Numbered from the stretch's first letter, positions 1 through 7,488 are shown. The stretch: DNA of 18,215 nt from Actinomycetes bacterium (GCA_023252095.1 JAHEXN010000033.1:1-18215); one strand, 5' to 3'. Numbers and translations: made by a program. Notes: generated by a model from the sequence alone, not told the origin.

Positions 1-239
1 GACTCGACGTAGCGACGCTGCCCCTCGGCGTAGATCGTGTCGAACGCGAGCGAGGACTTGCCGGAGCCGGACAGGCCCGTGAAGACGATGAGGGCGTCGC
101 GCGGGAGGTCGAGCGAGACGTCCTTGAGGTTGTGCTCGCGCGCGCCTCGGACCACGATCTGGTCGATGCTGCTCACGCCCGCGCGAGCAGGAGTCTTCGC
201 GCCCTTTCGGGCAGGACTGGACGACGTACGAGTGGGCAC
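1..239 (-). CDS. uvrA: UvrA, excinuclease ABC ATPase subunit (N-terminal part only)
   Basis: Partial gene; the rest lies left of the window. UvrA is the damage-scanning ATPase of nucleotide excision repair; it loads UvrB at lesions. The 79 visible residues contain the family's N-terminal block VRGAREHNLKDVSLDLPRD (about 30-48) and the Walker A motif GLSGSGKSS (about 55-63), followed by FDTIYAEGQRRY. Start choice: the GTG at 239 lies 6 nt after a TAGGCT -10 box, fitting a leaderless mRNA, and gives a basic, Ser/Pro/Ala-rich 21-residue extension. An internal in-frame GTG at 176 would start exactly at the conserved region but has no good Shine-Dalgarno sequence, so it remains the alternative. 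The promoter is of the RecA-independent damage type. The protein identity is near certain; the start is probable. Confidence 0.95.
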   Translation of the reverse strand, partial: MPTRTSSSPARKGAKTPARAGVSSIDQIVVRGAREHNLKDVSLDLPRDALIVFTGLSGSGKSSLAFDTIYAEGQRRYVE

Positions 240-245
240 CCGATC

Positions 246-268
246 AGCCTAACCACGGGGTCTGACAG
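246..268 (-). promoter_or_regulatory. RecA-independent DNA-damage (PafBC-type) promoter of uvrA
   Basis: Read on the minus strand, CTGTCAGAC (268-260), 8 nt, then TAGGCT (251-246). The mycobacterial RecA-independent damage promoter is tTGTCRgtg-N8-TAnnnT. Spacing is exact, the TGTCAG core is intact and 6 of 9 upstream positions match. The GTG start at 239 lies 7 nt from the end of the -10, where transcription should begin, so the mRNA is probably leaderless. PafBC control is inferred from the family; no pafBC genes are in the window. Confidence 0.72.
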
Positions 269-284
269 TTTCGCGTCGAGCGGT

Positions 285-479
285 CTAAGCGAAGAAGCCG
301 GACACGACGGTGAGCCCGCCGAGTGCCATCATGACCAGTCCCGCGCCCCATCGCCGATTCCCTCGGCGCTTGCGAGTGTCTTGGCGAACCTGGCGCCCAA
401 ATCCATAGAGAACGTAACCGCCGATGATCAAGAACAGGGTGCCGATCAGCTCGCCCTGCTGGTAGCTCGTCGTGTCCAT
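285..479 (-). CDS. Small two-helix membrane protein of unknown function
   Basis: 64 residues. Two hydrophobic segments are visible, about residues 9-28 (GELIGTLFLIIGGYVLYGFG) and 44-63 (WGAGLVMMALGGLTVVSGFF). They are joined by a strongly basic loop (RQVRQDTRKRRGNRR), which by the positive-inside rule puts the loop in the cytoplasm and both ends outside. The ATG at 479 is preceded by a purine-rich GAAGGCAGGG stretch a few bases upstream. The gene diverges from the metallo-hydrolase gene across a 66-bp gap and its end lies about 45 bp upstream of the uvrA start. I do not recognise the family. A longer antisense frame continues upstream through the hydrolase gene, but only this segment looks like protein. 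Confidence 0.7.
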   Translation of the reverse strand: MDTTSYQQGELIGTLFLIIGGYVLYGFGRQVRQDTRKRRGNRRWGAGLVMMALGGLTVVSGFFA

Positions 480-532
480 CGCCCTGCCTTCGTCCGCCTG
501 CCCGGGATCGTAACGGTCCATGGGGTCGCACC

Positions 533-538
533 TAGGAT
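533..538 (+). promoter_or_regulatory. Probable -10 box (TAGGAT) for a leaderless hydrolase mRNA
   Basis: TAGGAT is followed by 7 nt and then the ATG at 546. No purine-rich ribosome binding site lies between, and no clear -35 is visible. The same geometry recurs at several other genes in this window, which supports the reading. Confidence 0.5.
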
Positions 539-545
539 CGGACAC

Positions 546-1199
546 ATGACGTACACCGGAGAAGTCGAGGTCGGCGGTCCGGCCGACGTGCAGGACGCGG
601 GCGACCTCGAGATCACGAAGCTGGCCGTCGGGCCCATGGCCAACAACGTCTACGTGCTGCGCTGCACGCTGACCGACGAGCGGCTCGTGATCGACGCCGC
701 CGACGAGGCCGACCGCATCCTCGAGGTGCTGGACGGCGCACCGGTCAAGCGCATCGTCACGACGCATCGGCACCCCGACCACTGGGGCGCGCTCGAGGCC
801 CTGCGTGCGGTCACCGGTGCCGAGACGATCGCGGGCGAGCGCGACGCCGAGGGCATCGACGTCGTGACCGACGTCGTGGTCGCCACCGGCGCCCGGGTGC
901 GGGTCGGCTCGTGCGAGCTCGAGGTCGTCGAGATCGTGGGTCACACGCCCGGCTCGATCGCGCTGGCCTACGACGACCCCGACGGCATCGTCCACCTGTT
1001 CACGGGCGACTCCCTGTTCCCCGGCGGCGTCGGCAAGACGTGGTCCGAGGACGACTTCTCGACGCTGATCGACGAGGTCGAGACCAAGGTCTTCGGCCGC
1101 TTCCCCGACGACACGCGCTTCTACCCCGGCCACGGCAACGACTCGACCCTCGGCGCCGAGCGTCCCAGCCTGCCGGAGTGGCACCAGCGCGGTTGGTAG
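546..1199 (+). CDS. Metallo-beta-lactamase-fold hydrolase (glyoxalase II-like)
   Basis: 217 residues. The binuclear zinc site of the fold is complete: H74-R-H76-P-D78-H79, H133 in GHTPGS, D155 in FTGDSLF and H196 in YPGHG, with the usual NDSTLGAERP segment after it. This is the glyoxalase II-like branch of hydrolases; the substrate cannot be read from sequence. ATG 546 is chosen because upstream in-frame sequence is not protein-like and the ATG lies 7 nt after a TAGGAT box. From memory, a gene of this kind also sits beside uvrA in M. tuberculosis (Rv1637c) and other actinobacteria, so the neighbourhood is conserved, although no role in excision repair is established. It converges on the 1217-2311 gene with a 17-nt gap. 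Confidence 0.9.
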   Translation: MTYTGEVEVGGPADVQDAGDLEITKLAVGPMANNVYVLRCTLTDERLVIDAADEADRILEVLDGAPVKRIVTTHRHPDHWGALEALRAVTGAETIAGERDAEGIDVVTDVVVATGARVRVGSCELEVVEIVGHTPGSIALAYDDPDGIVHLFTGDSLFPGGVGKTWSEDDFSTLIDEVETKVFGRFPDDTRFYPGHGNDSTLGAERPSLPEWHQRGW

Positions 1200-1216
1200 T
1201 CGCGCGGCGCGGAACC

Positions 1217-2311
1217 TCAGCGATTGACGTGGAATGCGTAGGCCATGGCCTCACCGATGCTGGTCCGATCGAACTCGGGGAACGAGCTGGCCAGGAGAGC
1301 CGCGTGCGCATCGATTCCCTGCTGGCTCGTGTCAAAGCTCTGGTTCGCCGCCTCAGCGACCAGATCAGCCGCTCGACGGACAGCCCGATCGATCTCGTCG
1401 GGTTCCGCGATCCCCTCGAGCACCGTCCGTGGATCCAGCCGGGGCTTGCGGTTCCGTCGGTTCCAGACGACGAGATGAAGAGCGCCGTCGAACTGGCCTG
1501 CCCGCCGGGCCAGGGCCGTCACGTACGCCTCATCCCGGCCCTCTCTGGTCCGCTCACGTTCCTGCTCCGCCCACACCACCGCAGCGACCTCGAGGTACGT
1601 ACGTCCGCTGAATCCGGGCAGTCGTCGCTCGAGGTGACGCCCGCGGTCCCGCACTGCCTCGGCACCGACCGCAGCCGGGAGCGCACGGGCCGTCCGCAGC
1701 AGCTCCTCGGCGAGCCCCCGGTTCTCCGGTGGCACCTCGACCTCAGGGTCAGGGTCCCAGACGATCGACCGGACGATCGATCGCGCGGCGGCGTCGTTCG
1801 GACCGACCAGCTCGGCCAGCATGCGCGCGTGGTCGGCTGCCAGCGGGGCCGAAGCGGAGGAGCGCCACGACGCCGAACGGTCCCAGTTCCGCTGCAGGCC
1901 GAAGGTCTCCAGCGAGTACGTGCTTCCGAGGTCGTCGACCACCTCGGGCTCGGGCGCGAACTGCGAGAGGCCGTCACCCAGTTGCCCCATCACGAGCAGG
2001 GCCTCCGCAGCCAGGAGCCGGGCCTCGGTGGTCTCCTCCGCGTCCAGCGAGGTGGGCCGGAACCGGCGGTGCGGATGGAGGTCGAGCGCCGGAAGCTCCT
2101 GGATCTCGACCCGCAAGCGCACAGGACCGCCGGAGTCGGCCCCGGTACTGCGCGTCACGCGGACGGGAACACGTCGCGGCCCCCAGAGCAGGAGCACCGT
2201 GTCCCACGCGATCCACACGAGGCGAGCGTCCCGGCTCAAATCCGCGGCCGACACGGTCGGCGAAGAGGTCGCCCACTCGTAGCCGTCCCAGTCCCAATCC
2301 ATCGCGAACAT
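1217..2311 (-). CDS. Uncharacterised 364-aa protein
   Basis: I do not recognise this protein. It is soluble-looking (no signal peptide, no membrane segment), acidic at the start (MFAMDWDWDGYEW), with a likely beta-rich N-terminal third containing VWIAWDTVLLLWG and VRLRVEIQELPALDLHPHRRF, and a helical, Arg/Glu/Ala-rich C-terminal half (RRAADLVAEAANQSFD). No catalytic motif is evident. The frame has normal high-GC codon bias and is the only protein-like frame in the region. The first ATG (2311) lies 7 nt after a TATCTT box (2324-2319), so the gene may have its own leaderless promoter; a second ATG at 2302 is possible. It sits 56 nt downstream of the membrane protein gene on the same strand and may be the third gene of the P450 operon. 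Confidence 0.75.
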   Translation of the reverse strand: MFAMDWDWDGYEWATSSPTVSAADLSRDARLVWIAWDTVLLLWGPRRVPVRVTRSTGADSGGPVRLRVEIQELPALDLHPHRRFRPTSLDAEETTEARLLAAEALLVMGQLGDGLSQFAPEPEVVDDLGSTYSLETFGLQRNWDRSASWRSSASAPLAADHARMLAELVGPNDAAARSIVRSIVWDPDPEVEVPPENRGLAEELLRTARALPAAVGAEAVRDRGRHLERRLPGFSGRTYLEVAAVVWAEQERERTREGRDEAYVTALARRAGQFDGALHLVVWNRRNRKPRLDPRTVLEGIAEPDEIDRAVRRAADLVAEAANQSFDTSQQGIDAHAALLASSFPEFDRTSIGEAMAYAFHVNR

Positions 2312-2367
2312 GAGTGGGAAGATAGACGACCGGGGTGTCAGTCCTGGCGGGCCGGACCAACGCCGCG

Positions 2368-3330
2368 TTAGTCCTCCCGCACCGCGCGGTACACCGCGTG
2401 CACGGCGACGGCGCGCTCGAGCTGGGCCGAGACGCCCGTGAAGAACTGGCGCCGGTACGTCTCGTCGGTCACGGCGTAGACCGTGAAGTACAGCCCCGAG
2501 AACGCGGCGAGGAACACGGCGACCTGGAAGAGGTCGTTGGTGAGCGGCAGGTGGCTGCCGAGGCGTGAGGGCAGGTCGCTGACGGGCTGCCCCGTCCAGG
2601 ACTCGATCGTCTCGGGCGGGATCGTGAGCGACCCGAAGACGACGAAGAAGCCGAACAGCCCCGCGGTCAGCAGCAACACCTGGACCGCCTGGCTGAACAG
2701 CAGCACCAGCACGAGGTTCGCGCGGGCGAAGCGCGGCAGCTCCCCCACGCCAACCTCAGCCGCGCCCACGAGGTCGGCCGCGGGCGTGCTGGCGCAGCAG
2801 TCCGCGAGCCGGTCCCCCACCACCTCGCGCTCCACGGCGGCCACCTCCTCCGGCAGCCGCACCAGGAGGAACGCGGCGGCGACCAGCGCGAAGGCTCCAG
2901 CCGAGAGCCACAGCACGGTGCGCGACATCAACGCGGCGACCTGCCAGACCTCCGCGTTGATGAACAGGAACGTGACGGCCAGCAGCAGGAGCGGCAGGGC
3001 CCGGGTCAGCAGCGGCAGCAGGAGTCCGAGCGATCCGAAGGTCCGGCGGACGGCCCACCGCACCATCGTGCCCATCCGGAGCAGACGGCCCGCGTAGGCG
3101 GCCAGGAGCACGACGAACGTCGCGGTACCGGCCAGGACCCCGTCGGAGGCGTCACCGATCGTGCGGCTGACCGTGACGCCGGCTCCCACGCCGAGCGCGA
3201 GCAGCAGCAGCAGGAGCGCGACGATGCGGCGGCTCGACAACCAGCCCTCGACCGTCTCGGCCTGACGGGCGACGAAGTACGGCAGGCCGTGGTCGTCGAA
3301 CCACTGCTCGAGACGACGGACGTCGGTCAC
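2368..3330 (-). CDS. Six-helix integral membrane protein of unknown function
   Basis: 320 residues. Hydrophobic segments are visible at about 36-55, 65-82, 100-124, 135-158, 205-233 and 265-288. The soluble N-terminus (MTDVRRLEQWFDDHGLPYFV) precedes the first helix, and the soluble stretch between helices 4 and 5 carries a Cys pair (DCCAS, about 178-179). The GTG start at 3330 overlaps the stop of the P450 gene as GTGA (4 nt), so translation is probably coupled. I know no function for this family. A link to the P450, for example in handling a lipophilic substrate, is only suggested by the overlap. Confidence 0.85.
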   Translation of the reverse strand: MTDVRRLEQWFDDHGLPYFVARQAETVEGWLSSRRIVALLLLLLALGVGAGVTVSRTIGDASDGVLAGTATFVVLLAAYAGRLLRMGTMVRWAVRRTFGSLGLLLPLLTRALPLLLLAVTFLFINAEVWQVAALMSRTVLWLSAGAFALVAAAFLLVRLPEEVAAVEREVVGDRLADCCASTPAADLVGAAEVGVGELPRFARANLVLVLLFSQAVQVLLLTAGLFGFFVVFGSLTIPPETIESWTGQPVSDLPSRLGSHLPLTNDLFQVAVFLAAFSGLYFTVYAVTDETYRRQFFTGVSAQLERAVAVHAVYRAVRED

Positions 3331-4637
3331 GGGCGGAGCCGGACCGGAAGCTCCTCGACCCCGAACACGAAGCTGAGCTGCCGGAAGCTGAGCTCCGACT
3401 CGGGGACCTCGAGCGCGAGCTCGGGGAATCGTCGGAGCAGCATCGGGAAGACGATCCGCAGCTCCATGCGGGCCAGCTCGGCACCGATGCAGCGGTGGAT
3501 CCCGTGGCCGAACGCGAGGTGGCCGCTCGTCGGGACGCGGTACGGGTCGAAGACCTCGGGGTCGTCGCCCGCCGCCGCGGGGTCTCGGTTGGCTCCCGTG
3601 AGCGAGGCCAGGATGACGTCACCGGCCTTGACCTGCGTGCCGAAGAGCTCCATGTCGCGCTTCGCAAAACGCGGGAACGCGACCTGCACGACCGCGAGAT
3701 AGCGCAACAGCTCCTCGACGACCCGGTCGACGTCCTCGGGCGACCCCTCGCGCACGAGCTTGGCGTACGCCGGGTCGCGCTGGAGCACGATCGTGCCGAG
3801 CGCGATCATGCCGGCCGTGGTCTCGAAGCCGCCCGTGAAGACCCCGTCGGCAAGGCCCGCGAGGTCGACGTCGGAGATCGCGTCACCCTCGTCGCGCAGG
3901 ATCTGGCCGATCAGGCCGGGACCGGGCTCGATGCGCTGGCGGGCCACGGCGTCGAACAGGAACTCGCGCTGTGCCGAGACGGCGCCGAAGGCCGCCGCGG
4001 CACCGTTGGTGGCGTCGAAGCGCGCGCTGCCCAGGCCCGCGAACGTCTCACGATCGTCGTAGTCGAGACCCAGCAGGTCGCAGATCGTCTGGAACGGGAT
4101 CGGGAACGCGACGTGGTGCGCCAGGTCGGCGACGCCGCCGTTGTCGGCCGCAGCCTGCTCGAGCTCGTCGAGCACGCGCTCGACCCGCGCCTCGATGAGC
4201 GGCTCGAGCCGTGCGAGCCGGCGCATCGTGAACTCCGGGGTGATGATCTTGCGCAGGCGCGTGTGCAGCGGCGGATCGGTGAACCCGAGGCCGCCGATGT
4301 CGTCGGACGTCGCCGGGCCGTCGCCGGAGAACAGGTGCCGGATGTCGTTGGAGTACTCGTCGCGCGACGTCAGGATCTGACGCGTCTCCTCGTGCCCCGT
4401 GACGAGCCAGGCCGTGAAGTCGAACGGCAGGTCGAGGCGGCGCATGGGCTCGGCGGCCCGCCACTGCGCGATCTCCGGCAACGGGTCGGTGCTGTTCCGC
4501 TGGAGCGGAATCTTGGTCTCCTCGGGCAGGAACGAGATCGTCGAGAGATCGATCCCCTTCTTGCGGATGCGGCGGACGACCAGCGCTGTCACCCAGCGCT
4601 TGACCACCCCCGGCACGCGTACCTGCAGCGTCGACAC
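3327..4637 (-). CDS. Cytochrome P450 (bacterial soluble class)
   Basis: 436 residues, normal for bacterial class I P450s. Diagnostic elements are all present: I-helix GGFETT (about 269-274), with Glu-Thr for oxygen activation; ExxR as E309-L-L-R312; and the heme loop FGHGIHRCIG with thiolate Cys383. It is a monooxygenase needing a separate ferredoxin and reductase; neither gene is visible here. The frame is open far upstream, but that part is not protein-like. The GTG at 4637 gives a natural N-terminus and lies 7 nt after TAAGTT (4650-4645), consistent with a leaderless transcript. The N-terminal basic/hydrophobic stretch (RVPGVVKRWVTALVVRRIRKKG) could touch the membrane. Its 3' end overlaps the membrane protein gene by 4 nt. 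CYP family and substrate cannot be assigned by eye. Confidence 0.95.
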   Translation of the reverse strand: MSTLQVRVPGVVKRWVTALVVRRIRKKGIDLSTISFLPEETKIPLQRNSTDPLPEIAQWRAAEPMRRLDLPFDFTAWLVTGHEETRQILTSRDEYSNDIRHLFSGDGPATSDDIGGLGFTDPPLHTRLRKIITPEFTMRRLARLEPLIEARVERVLDELEQAAADNGGVADLAHHVAFPIPFQTICDLLGLDYDDRETFAGLGSARFDATNGAAAAFGAVSAQREFLFDAVARQRIEPGPGLIGQILRDEGDAISDVDLAGLADGVFTGGFETTAGMIALGTIVLQRDPAYAKLVREGSPEDVDRVVEELLRYLAVVQVAFPRFAKRDMELFGTQVKAGDVILASLTGANRDPAAAGDDPEVFDPYRVPTSGHLAFGHGIHRCIGAELARMELRIVFPMLLRRFPELALEVPESELSFRQLSFVFGVEELPVRLRP

Positions 4638-4644
4638 GACGAGC

Positions 4645-4650
4645 AACTTA
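4645..4650 (-). promoter_or_regulatory. Probable -10 box (TAAGTT) for the P450 gene
   Basis: TAAGTT on the minus strand is followed by 7 nt and the GTG at 4637. This matches the TAnnnT-N7-start geometry seen at other genes here. No convincing -35 was found. It decides the start of the P450 gene, since no Shine-Dalgarno sequence is present. Confidence 0.45.
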
Positions 4651-4684
4651 CACCGCCGCTGACCTGCACCGGAGACGCCGCACC

Positions 4685-4708
4685 CCTTGCGCACCGCCCG
4701 TTGCAAGG
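4685..4708. promoter_or_regulatory. Inverted repeat between P450 and permease genes, possible operator
   Basis: CCTTGC (4685-4690) and GCAAGG (4703-4708) form 6-bp arms around a 12-bp spacer in the 124-bp divergent intergenic region. The arms are short, so this could be chance. No regulator gene adjoins it. Confidence 0.25.
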
Positions 4709-4761
4709 CCACGGTAGGTGCACGGACGCACACGGCGTCCACGAGATGGGGGTATTGGACG

Positions 4762-6216
4762 ATGGCACACGCGGCAGATTCGGGTGAACCACCCACCGAG
4801 CTGAAGAGGGTGCTGGGGCCGAAGCTTCTCCTCCTGTTCATCGTCGGCGACATCCTGGGCGCCGGCGTCTACGCCGTCACGGGCCAGATGGCGGGCGTGG
4901 TGGGTGGCGTCGTCTGGCTGCCGTTCCTCCTCGCGTTCGTCGTGGCCACGATCACGGCGCTCTCGTACCTGGAGCTGGTCACGAAGTACCCGCAGGCCGC
5001 CGGCGCCGCCCTGTACGCCCACAAGGCCTTCGGGGTGCACTTCATCACCTTCATCGTGGCGTTCGCCGTGGTCTGCTCGGGCATCACGAGCGCCTCCACG
5101 GCTTCGGCGACGCTGTCGGGCTTCCTGAGCGACGGGCTCCGGCTCAACGGATGGATCTCCGAGGACGGGTTCAGCGACAGCACCATCACGATCGTCGCGA
5201 TGCTGTTCATGGTGCTCCTCGCGGCCATCAACCTCCGCGGCGTCGGCGAGAGCGTCAAGTTCAACGTCGTGCTCACGCTCGTCGAGGTCGTGGCCCTGAC
5301 GATCGTCATCGGCGTCGGCTTCTTCGTGATCGCGAGCGGTGACGGCGACCTGAGCCGCATCACGGTCTTCGAGAACCCCGAGGGCAAGAACCTGTTCCTC
5401 GCGGTCACGATCGCGACCTCGATCGCCTTCTTCGCGATGGTCGGCTTCGAGGACGCCGTCAACATGGTCGAGGAGACCAAGGAACCGCAGAAGATCTTCC
5501 CGCGCACGATGCTGACGGGCCTCGGCATCGCCGTGATCCTCTACATGCTCGTCGCCGTGGCGGTCGTCAGCGTGCTCTCGTCGGACCAGATCAACCAGAT
5601 CAACGCCGACGGAGACCGGGCGCTGCTGGCGGTCGTCTCGCAGGGTGCCCCGGACTTCCCGATGGACAAGATCTTCCCGTTCCTCGCGGTGTTCGCGGTC
5701 GCCAACACGGCCCTGATCAACATGCTGATGGCAAGCCGCCTGATCTACGGCATGGCCAAGCAGAACGTCCTGCCGCGCCAGCTCGGGGCCGTCCTGCCCG
5801 GCCGACGCACCCCGTGGACCGCGATCGGCTTCACGACGCTCCTCGCGCTCGGCCTGATCCTCTACGTCCGTCAGGACGCCGAGAGCGACATCGTGCTGAA
5901 CCTGGCCACGGTCACGTCGTTCCTGCTGCTGTGCGTGTTCGCGGTCGTCAACGTCTCCTGCATCGTGCTGCGCGGCAAGCGTCACGAGCACGTCAAGACG
6001 TTCTTCACCTCCCCCGGCCCGATGCCGGTCGTGGGTGCGGTGCTGTGCCTGTACCTGGCGGGACCCTGGGTCGACCGTGACGCAATCGTCTACGAGATCG
6101 CCGGCGGCCTCATGGTCATCGGCGTCGTCCTGTGGTTCGTGACCTGGGCCATCAATAAGGCCACGGGTCAGGACGGCTCCAAGTTCGAGGACGTCGAGGC
6201 CCTCGAGAAGGACTGA
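4762..6216 (+). CDS. APC-superfamily amino acid permease
   Basis: 484 residues with about 12 hydrophobic segments. The first helix carries the unwound-helix signature of the amino acid-polyamine-organocation superfamily, GDILGAGVY (29-37), following the cytosolic LKRVLGPK stretch. TM6 is recognisable around FFAMVGFEDAVNMVEETKEPQKIFPR, a region that binds substrate and couples transport in the family. It should import an amino acid or related amine; the substrate is unknown. The ATG at 4762 follows a GGGGG Shine-Dalgarno sequence at about 8 nt. The C-terminus is short, charged and cytosolic. It diverges from the P450 gene and converges on terC, with a strong hairpin between them. It appears to be a single-gene transcript. 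Confidence 0.92.
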   Translation: MAHAADSGEPPTELKRVLGPKLLLLFIVGDILGAGVYAVTGQMAGVVGGVVWLPFLLAFVVATITALSYLELVTKYPQAAGAALYAHKAFGVHFITFIVAFAVVCSGITSASTASATLSGFLSDGLRLNGWISEDGFSDSTITIVAMLFMVLLAAINLRGVGESVKFNVVLTLVEVVALTIVIGVGFFVIASGDGDLSRITVFENPEGKNLFLAVTIATSIAFFAMVGFEDAVNMVEETKEPQKIFPRTMLTGLGIAVILYMLVAVAVVSVLSSDQINQINADGDRALLAVVSQGAPDFPMDKIFPFLAVFAVANTALINMLMASRLIYGMAKQNVLPRQLGAVLPGRRTPWTAIGFTTLLALGLILYVRQDAESDIVLNLATVTSFLLLCVFAVVNVSCIVLRGKRHEHVKTFFTSPGPMPVVGAVLCLYLAGPWVDRDAIVYEIAGGLMVIGVVLWFVTWAINKATGQDGSKFEDVEALEKD

Positions 6217-6237
6217 CGACACGCTTCACCCTGACGC

Positions 6238-6275
6238 ACGAGGGCCCCGACACCATGTGGTGTCGGGGCCCTCGT
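6238..6275. terminator. Hairpin terminator between permease and terC
   Basis: A near-perfect inverted repeat: an 18-nt arm (6238-6255, ACGAGGGCCCCGACACCA) and its complement (6258-6275) around a 2-nt centre, which in RNA would leave a small loop of several bases. It lies 21 nt past the permease stop and 16 nt past the terC stop on the other strand, so it can serve both convergent genes. No long U tract follows on either side, as is common in actinobacteria. Confidence 0.85.
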
Positions 6276-6291
6276 CGATCAGGCTGGTGAA

Positions 6292-7362
6292 TCAGCCCTG
6301 GTTGTCGAGGCGCTCCTGGGCGGCCGCTGCGTCGGCAGCGTCCTGCTCCGGGGTGCGCTCGCTGCCGTCGGGGTTCAGACCGGCACGCACCCGGCGGCCC
6401 GAGACCACGAGGCTGACGATCGCCGTGATGCTCAGGGTGCCGACGATGACGCCAAGGCTGAGCAGCGTCGGGATCTCGTAGACCGGCACGTGCTCGCCAC
6501 CGTTGATGAACGGCAGCTCGTTCTCGTGCAGCGCGTGCAGCACGAGCTTGACGCCGATGAACGCCAGCAGGAACGCCAGGCCCTGCGACAGGTAGATCAG
6601 GCGCTTCAGCAGGTCGCCCAGCAGGAAGTACAGCTGACGCAGACCCATCAGGGCGAACACGTTGGCCGTGAACACCAGGTACGGCTCCTTCGTGAGGCCG
6701 TAGATCGCCGGGATCGAGTCGAGCGCGAACAGCAGGTCGGTCGTGCCGAGCGCGATGATCACGAGGAACATCGGCGTGATGGCCCGCTTGCCGTTCTCCT
6801 TGACGACGAGCTTGAGCCCGTCCCACTTCTCCGACAGCGTGAAGCGCTTGCGGGCGAACTTCACGACCGCGTTGTCGGCGTCGTCGTCGTGATCGGTGTC
6901 GGACACCAGCTTGATCGCGGTGTACAGCAGGAACGCGCCGAACAGGTAGAAGACCCACGAGAAGTTGTTGATCGCCACCGCGCCGAGCGCGATGAAGATG
7001 CCGCGGAACACGATCGCGATGATGATGCCGACCAGCAGAGCCTCCTGCTGGTACTTCCTGGGCACCTTGAAGCTCGCCATGATGATCAGGAAGATGAACA
7101 GGTTGTCGACCGAGAGGCTGTACTCAGTGAGCCAGCCGGCGAAGAACTGCAGACCGTAGTCCTCGTTCTTTCCGGGGCCGTCGTGGAAGTAGATGACCCA
7201 CAGACCGAAGGCGATCGCCATCGACACGTAGATGCTGAGGTAGATCGAGCACTCCTTGATGGAGGGCTCGTGCGGCTTACGCGCGACGACGATGATGTCG
7301 AACAGGAGCACGGCGATCGTGACGCCGATCGTGATGCTCCACTCGAGCGTGGACACGTTCAA
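6292..7362 (-). CDS. TerC-family integral membrane metal exporter
   Basis: 356 residues with about nine hydrophobic segments. The TerC hallmarks are present: WLTEYSLSVDNLF (E80, D86, N87) and its partner TTDLLFALDSIPA (D209, D215), paired acidic helices thought to bind metal. Relatives (Alx, MeeF/MeeY type) export Mn2+, and the Mn2+-type riboswitch upstream makes that the likely job here. A His/Asp-rich cytosolic loop (SDTDHDDDADN, about 154-164) could also contact metal. Start choice: the TTG at 7362 lies 8 nt after a perfect GGAGG; a GTG at 7356 is 14 nt away and less likely. The C-terminus is charged and Ala-rich. From memory, terC homologues lie near uvrB in streptomycetes, so the neighbourhood is typical. 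Confidence 0.93.
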   Translation of the reverse strand: MNVSTLEWSITIGVTIAVLLFDIIVVARKPHEPSIKECSIYLSIYVSMAIAFGLWVIYFHDGPGKNEDYGLQFFAGWLTEYSLSVDNLFIFLIIMASFKVPRKYQQEALLVGIIIAIVFRGIFIALGAVAINNFSWVFYLFGAFLLYTAIKLVSDTDHDDDADNAVVKFARKRFTLSEKWDGLKLVVKENGKRAITPMFLVIIALGTTDLLFALDSIPAIYGLTKEPYLVFTANVFALMGLRQLYFLLGDLLKRLIYLSQGLAFLLAFIGVKLVLHALHENELPFINGGEHVPVYEIPTLLSLGVIVGTLSITAIVSLVVSGRRVRAGLNPDGSERTPEQDAADAAAAQERLDNQG

Positions 7363-7370
7363 GGTGGGTT

Positions 7371-7393
7371 CCTCCGGTTGATCTGACCGGAGG
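7371..7393 (-). promoter_or_regulatory. Ribosome-binding-site sequestering hairpin of terC
   Basis: On the minus strand CCTCCGGT (7393-7386), a 7-nt loop, then ACCGGAGG (7378-7371), a perfect 8-bp inverted repeat. The second arm contains the GGAGG Shine-Dalgarno sequence of terC. The first arm is also the 3' strand of riboswitch helix P1, so the two pairings exclude each other. Metal binding that stabilises P1 would free the ribosome site, giving a translational ON switch. Confidence 0.82.
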
Positions 7394-7488
7394 TCTCTTC
7401 CGCCGCCTGGTCAAGGCGACCCACGTGACCGGATCGCGAGGATGCGATCGTGCTGGCGAGCACGTGGCGAAAGGAATACTCCCCTCCG
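7386..7488 (-). ncRNA. yybP-ykoY (manganese) riboswitch aptamer upstream of terC
   Basis: The minus strand shows the conserved 5' block GGGGAGTA (7484-7477) and the 3' block GGAAGAGACC (7401-7392), joined by a multi-branched fold. P1 is CGGAGG (7488-7483) with CCTCCG (7393-7388). P2 is CCACGTG (7467-7461) with CACGTGG (7427-7421). Inside P2 a hairpin pairs GATCGC with GCGATC (7449-7432), and after it CGCCT pairs with AGGCG (7418-7404). This class senses Mn2+ and commonly controls TerC/Alx and MntP exporters, which fits the downstream gene. No clear promoter is visible 5' of it. Helix ends were assigned by eye. Confidence 0.85.

Noticed and set aside
174..176. GTG start for uvrA directly at the homologous region
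   Set aside because: No Shine-Dalgarno sequence; the GTG at 239 is placed correctly for a leaderless transcript from the TAGGCT promoter. Kept only as an alternative.
2342..2348. A -35 element for the 1217-2311 gene
   Set aside because: No TTGACA-like hexamer at 17 or 18 nt from TATCTT; only the -10 geometry supports a promoter there.
911..2371. Long plus-strand open frame crossing the end of the MBL gene and the unknown gene
   Set aside because: Arg/Pro-rich shadow frame overlapping the MBL gene out of phase and running antisense to the 1217-2311 protein.
4638..4853. Upstream extension of the P450 reading frame by 72 codons
   Set aside because: The extension is not protein-like and overlaps the divergent permease gene; the GTG at 4637 with its -10 box and the natural family N-terminus are preferred.
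4648..6222. Long minus-strand open frame opposite the permease gene
   Set aside because: Composition is almost entirely D/R/E/H/V, a mirror of hydrophobic codons in the permease; no domain visible.
6490..7386. Plus-strand open frame opposite terC
   Set aside because: Same antisense-shadow composition (R/E/D/V/Q-rich); the minus strand encodes an unmistakable TerC protein with its own ribosome site.
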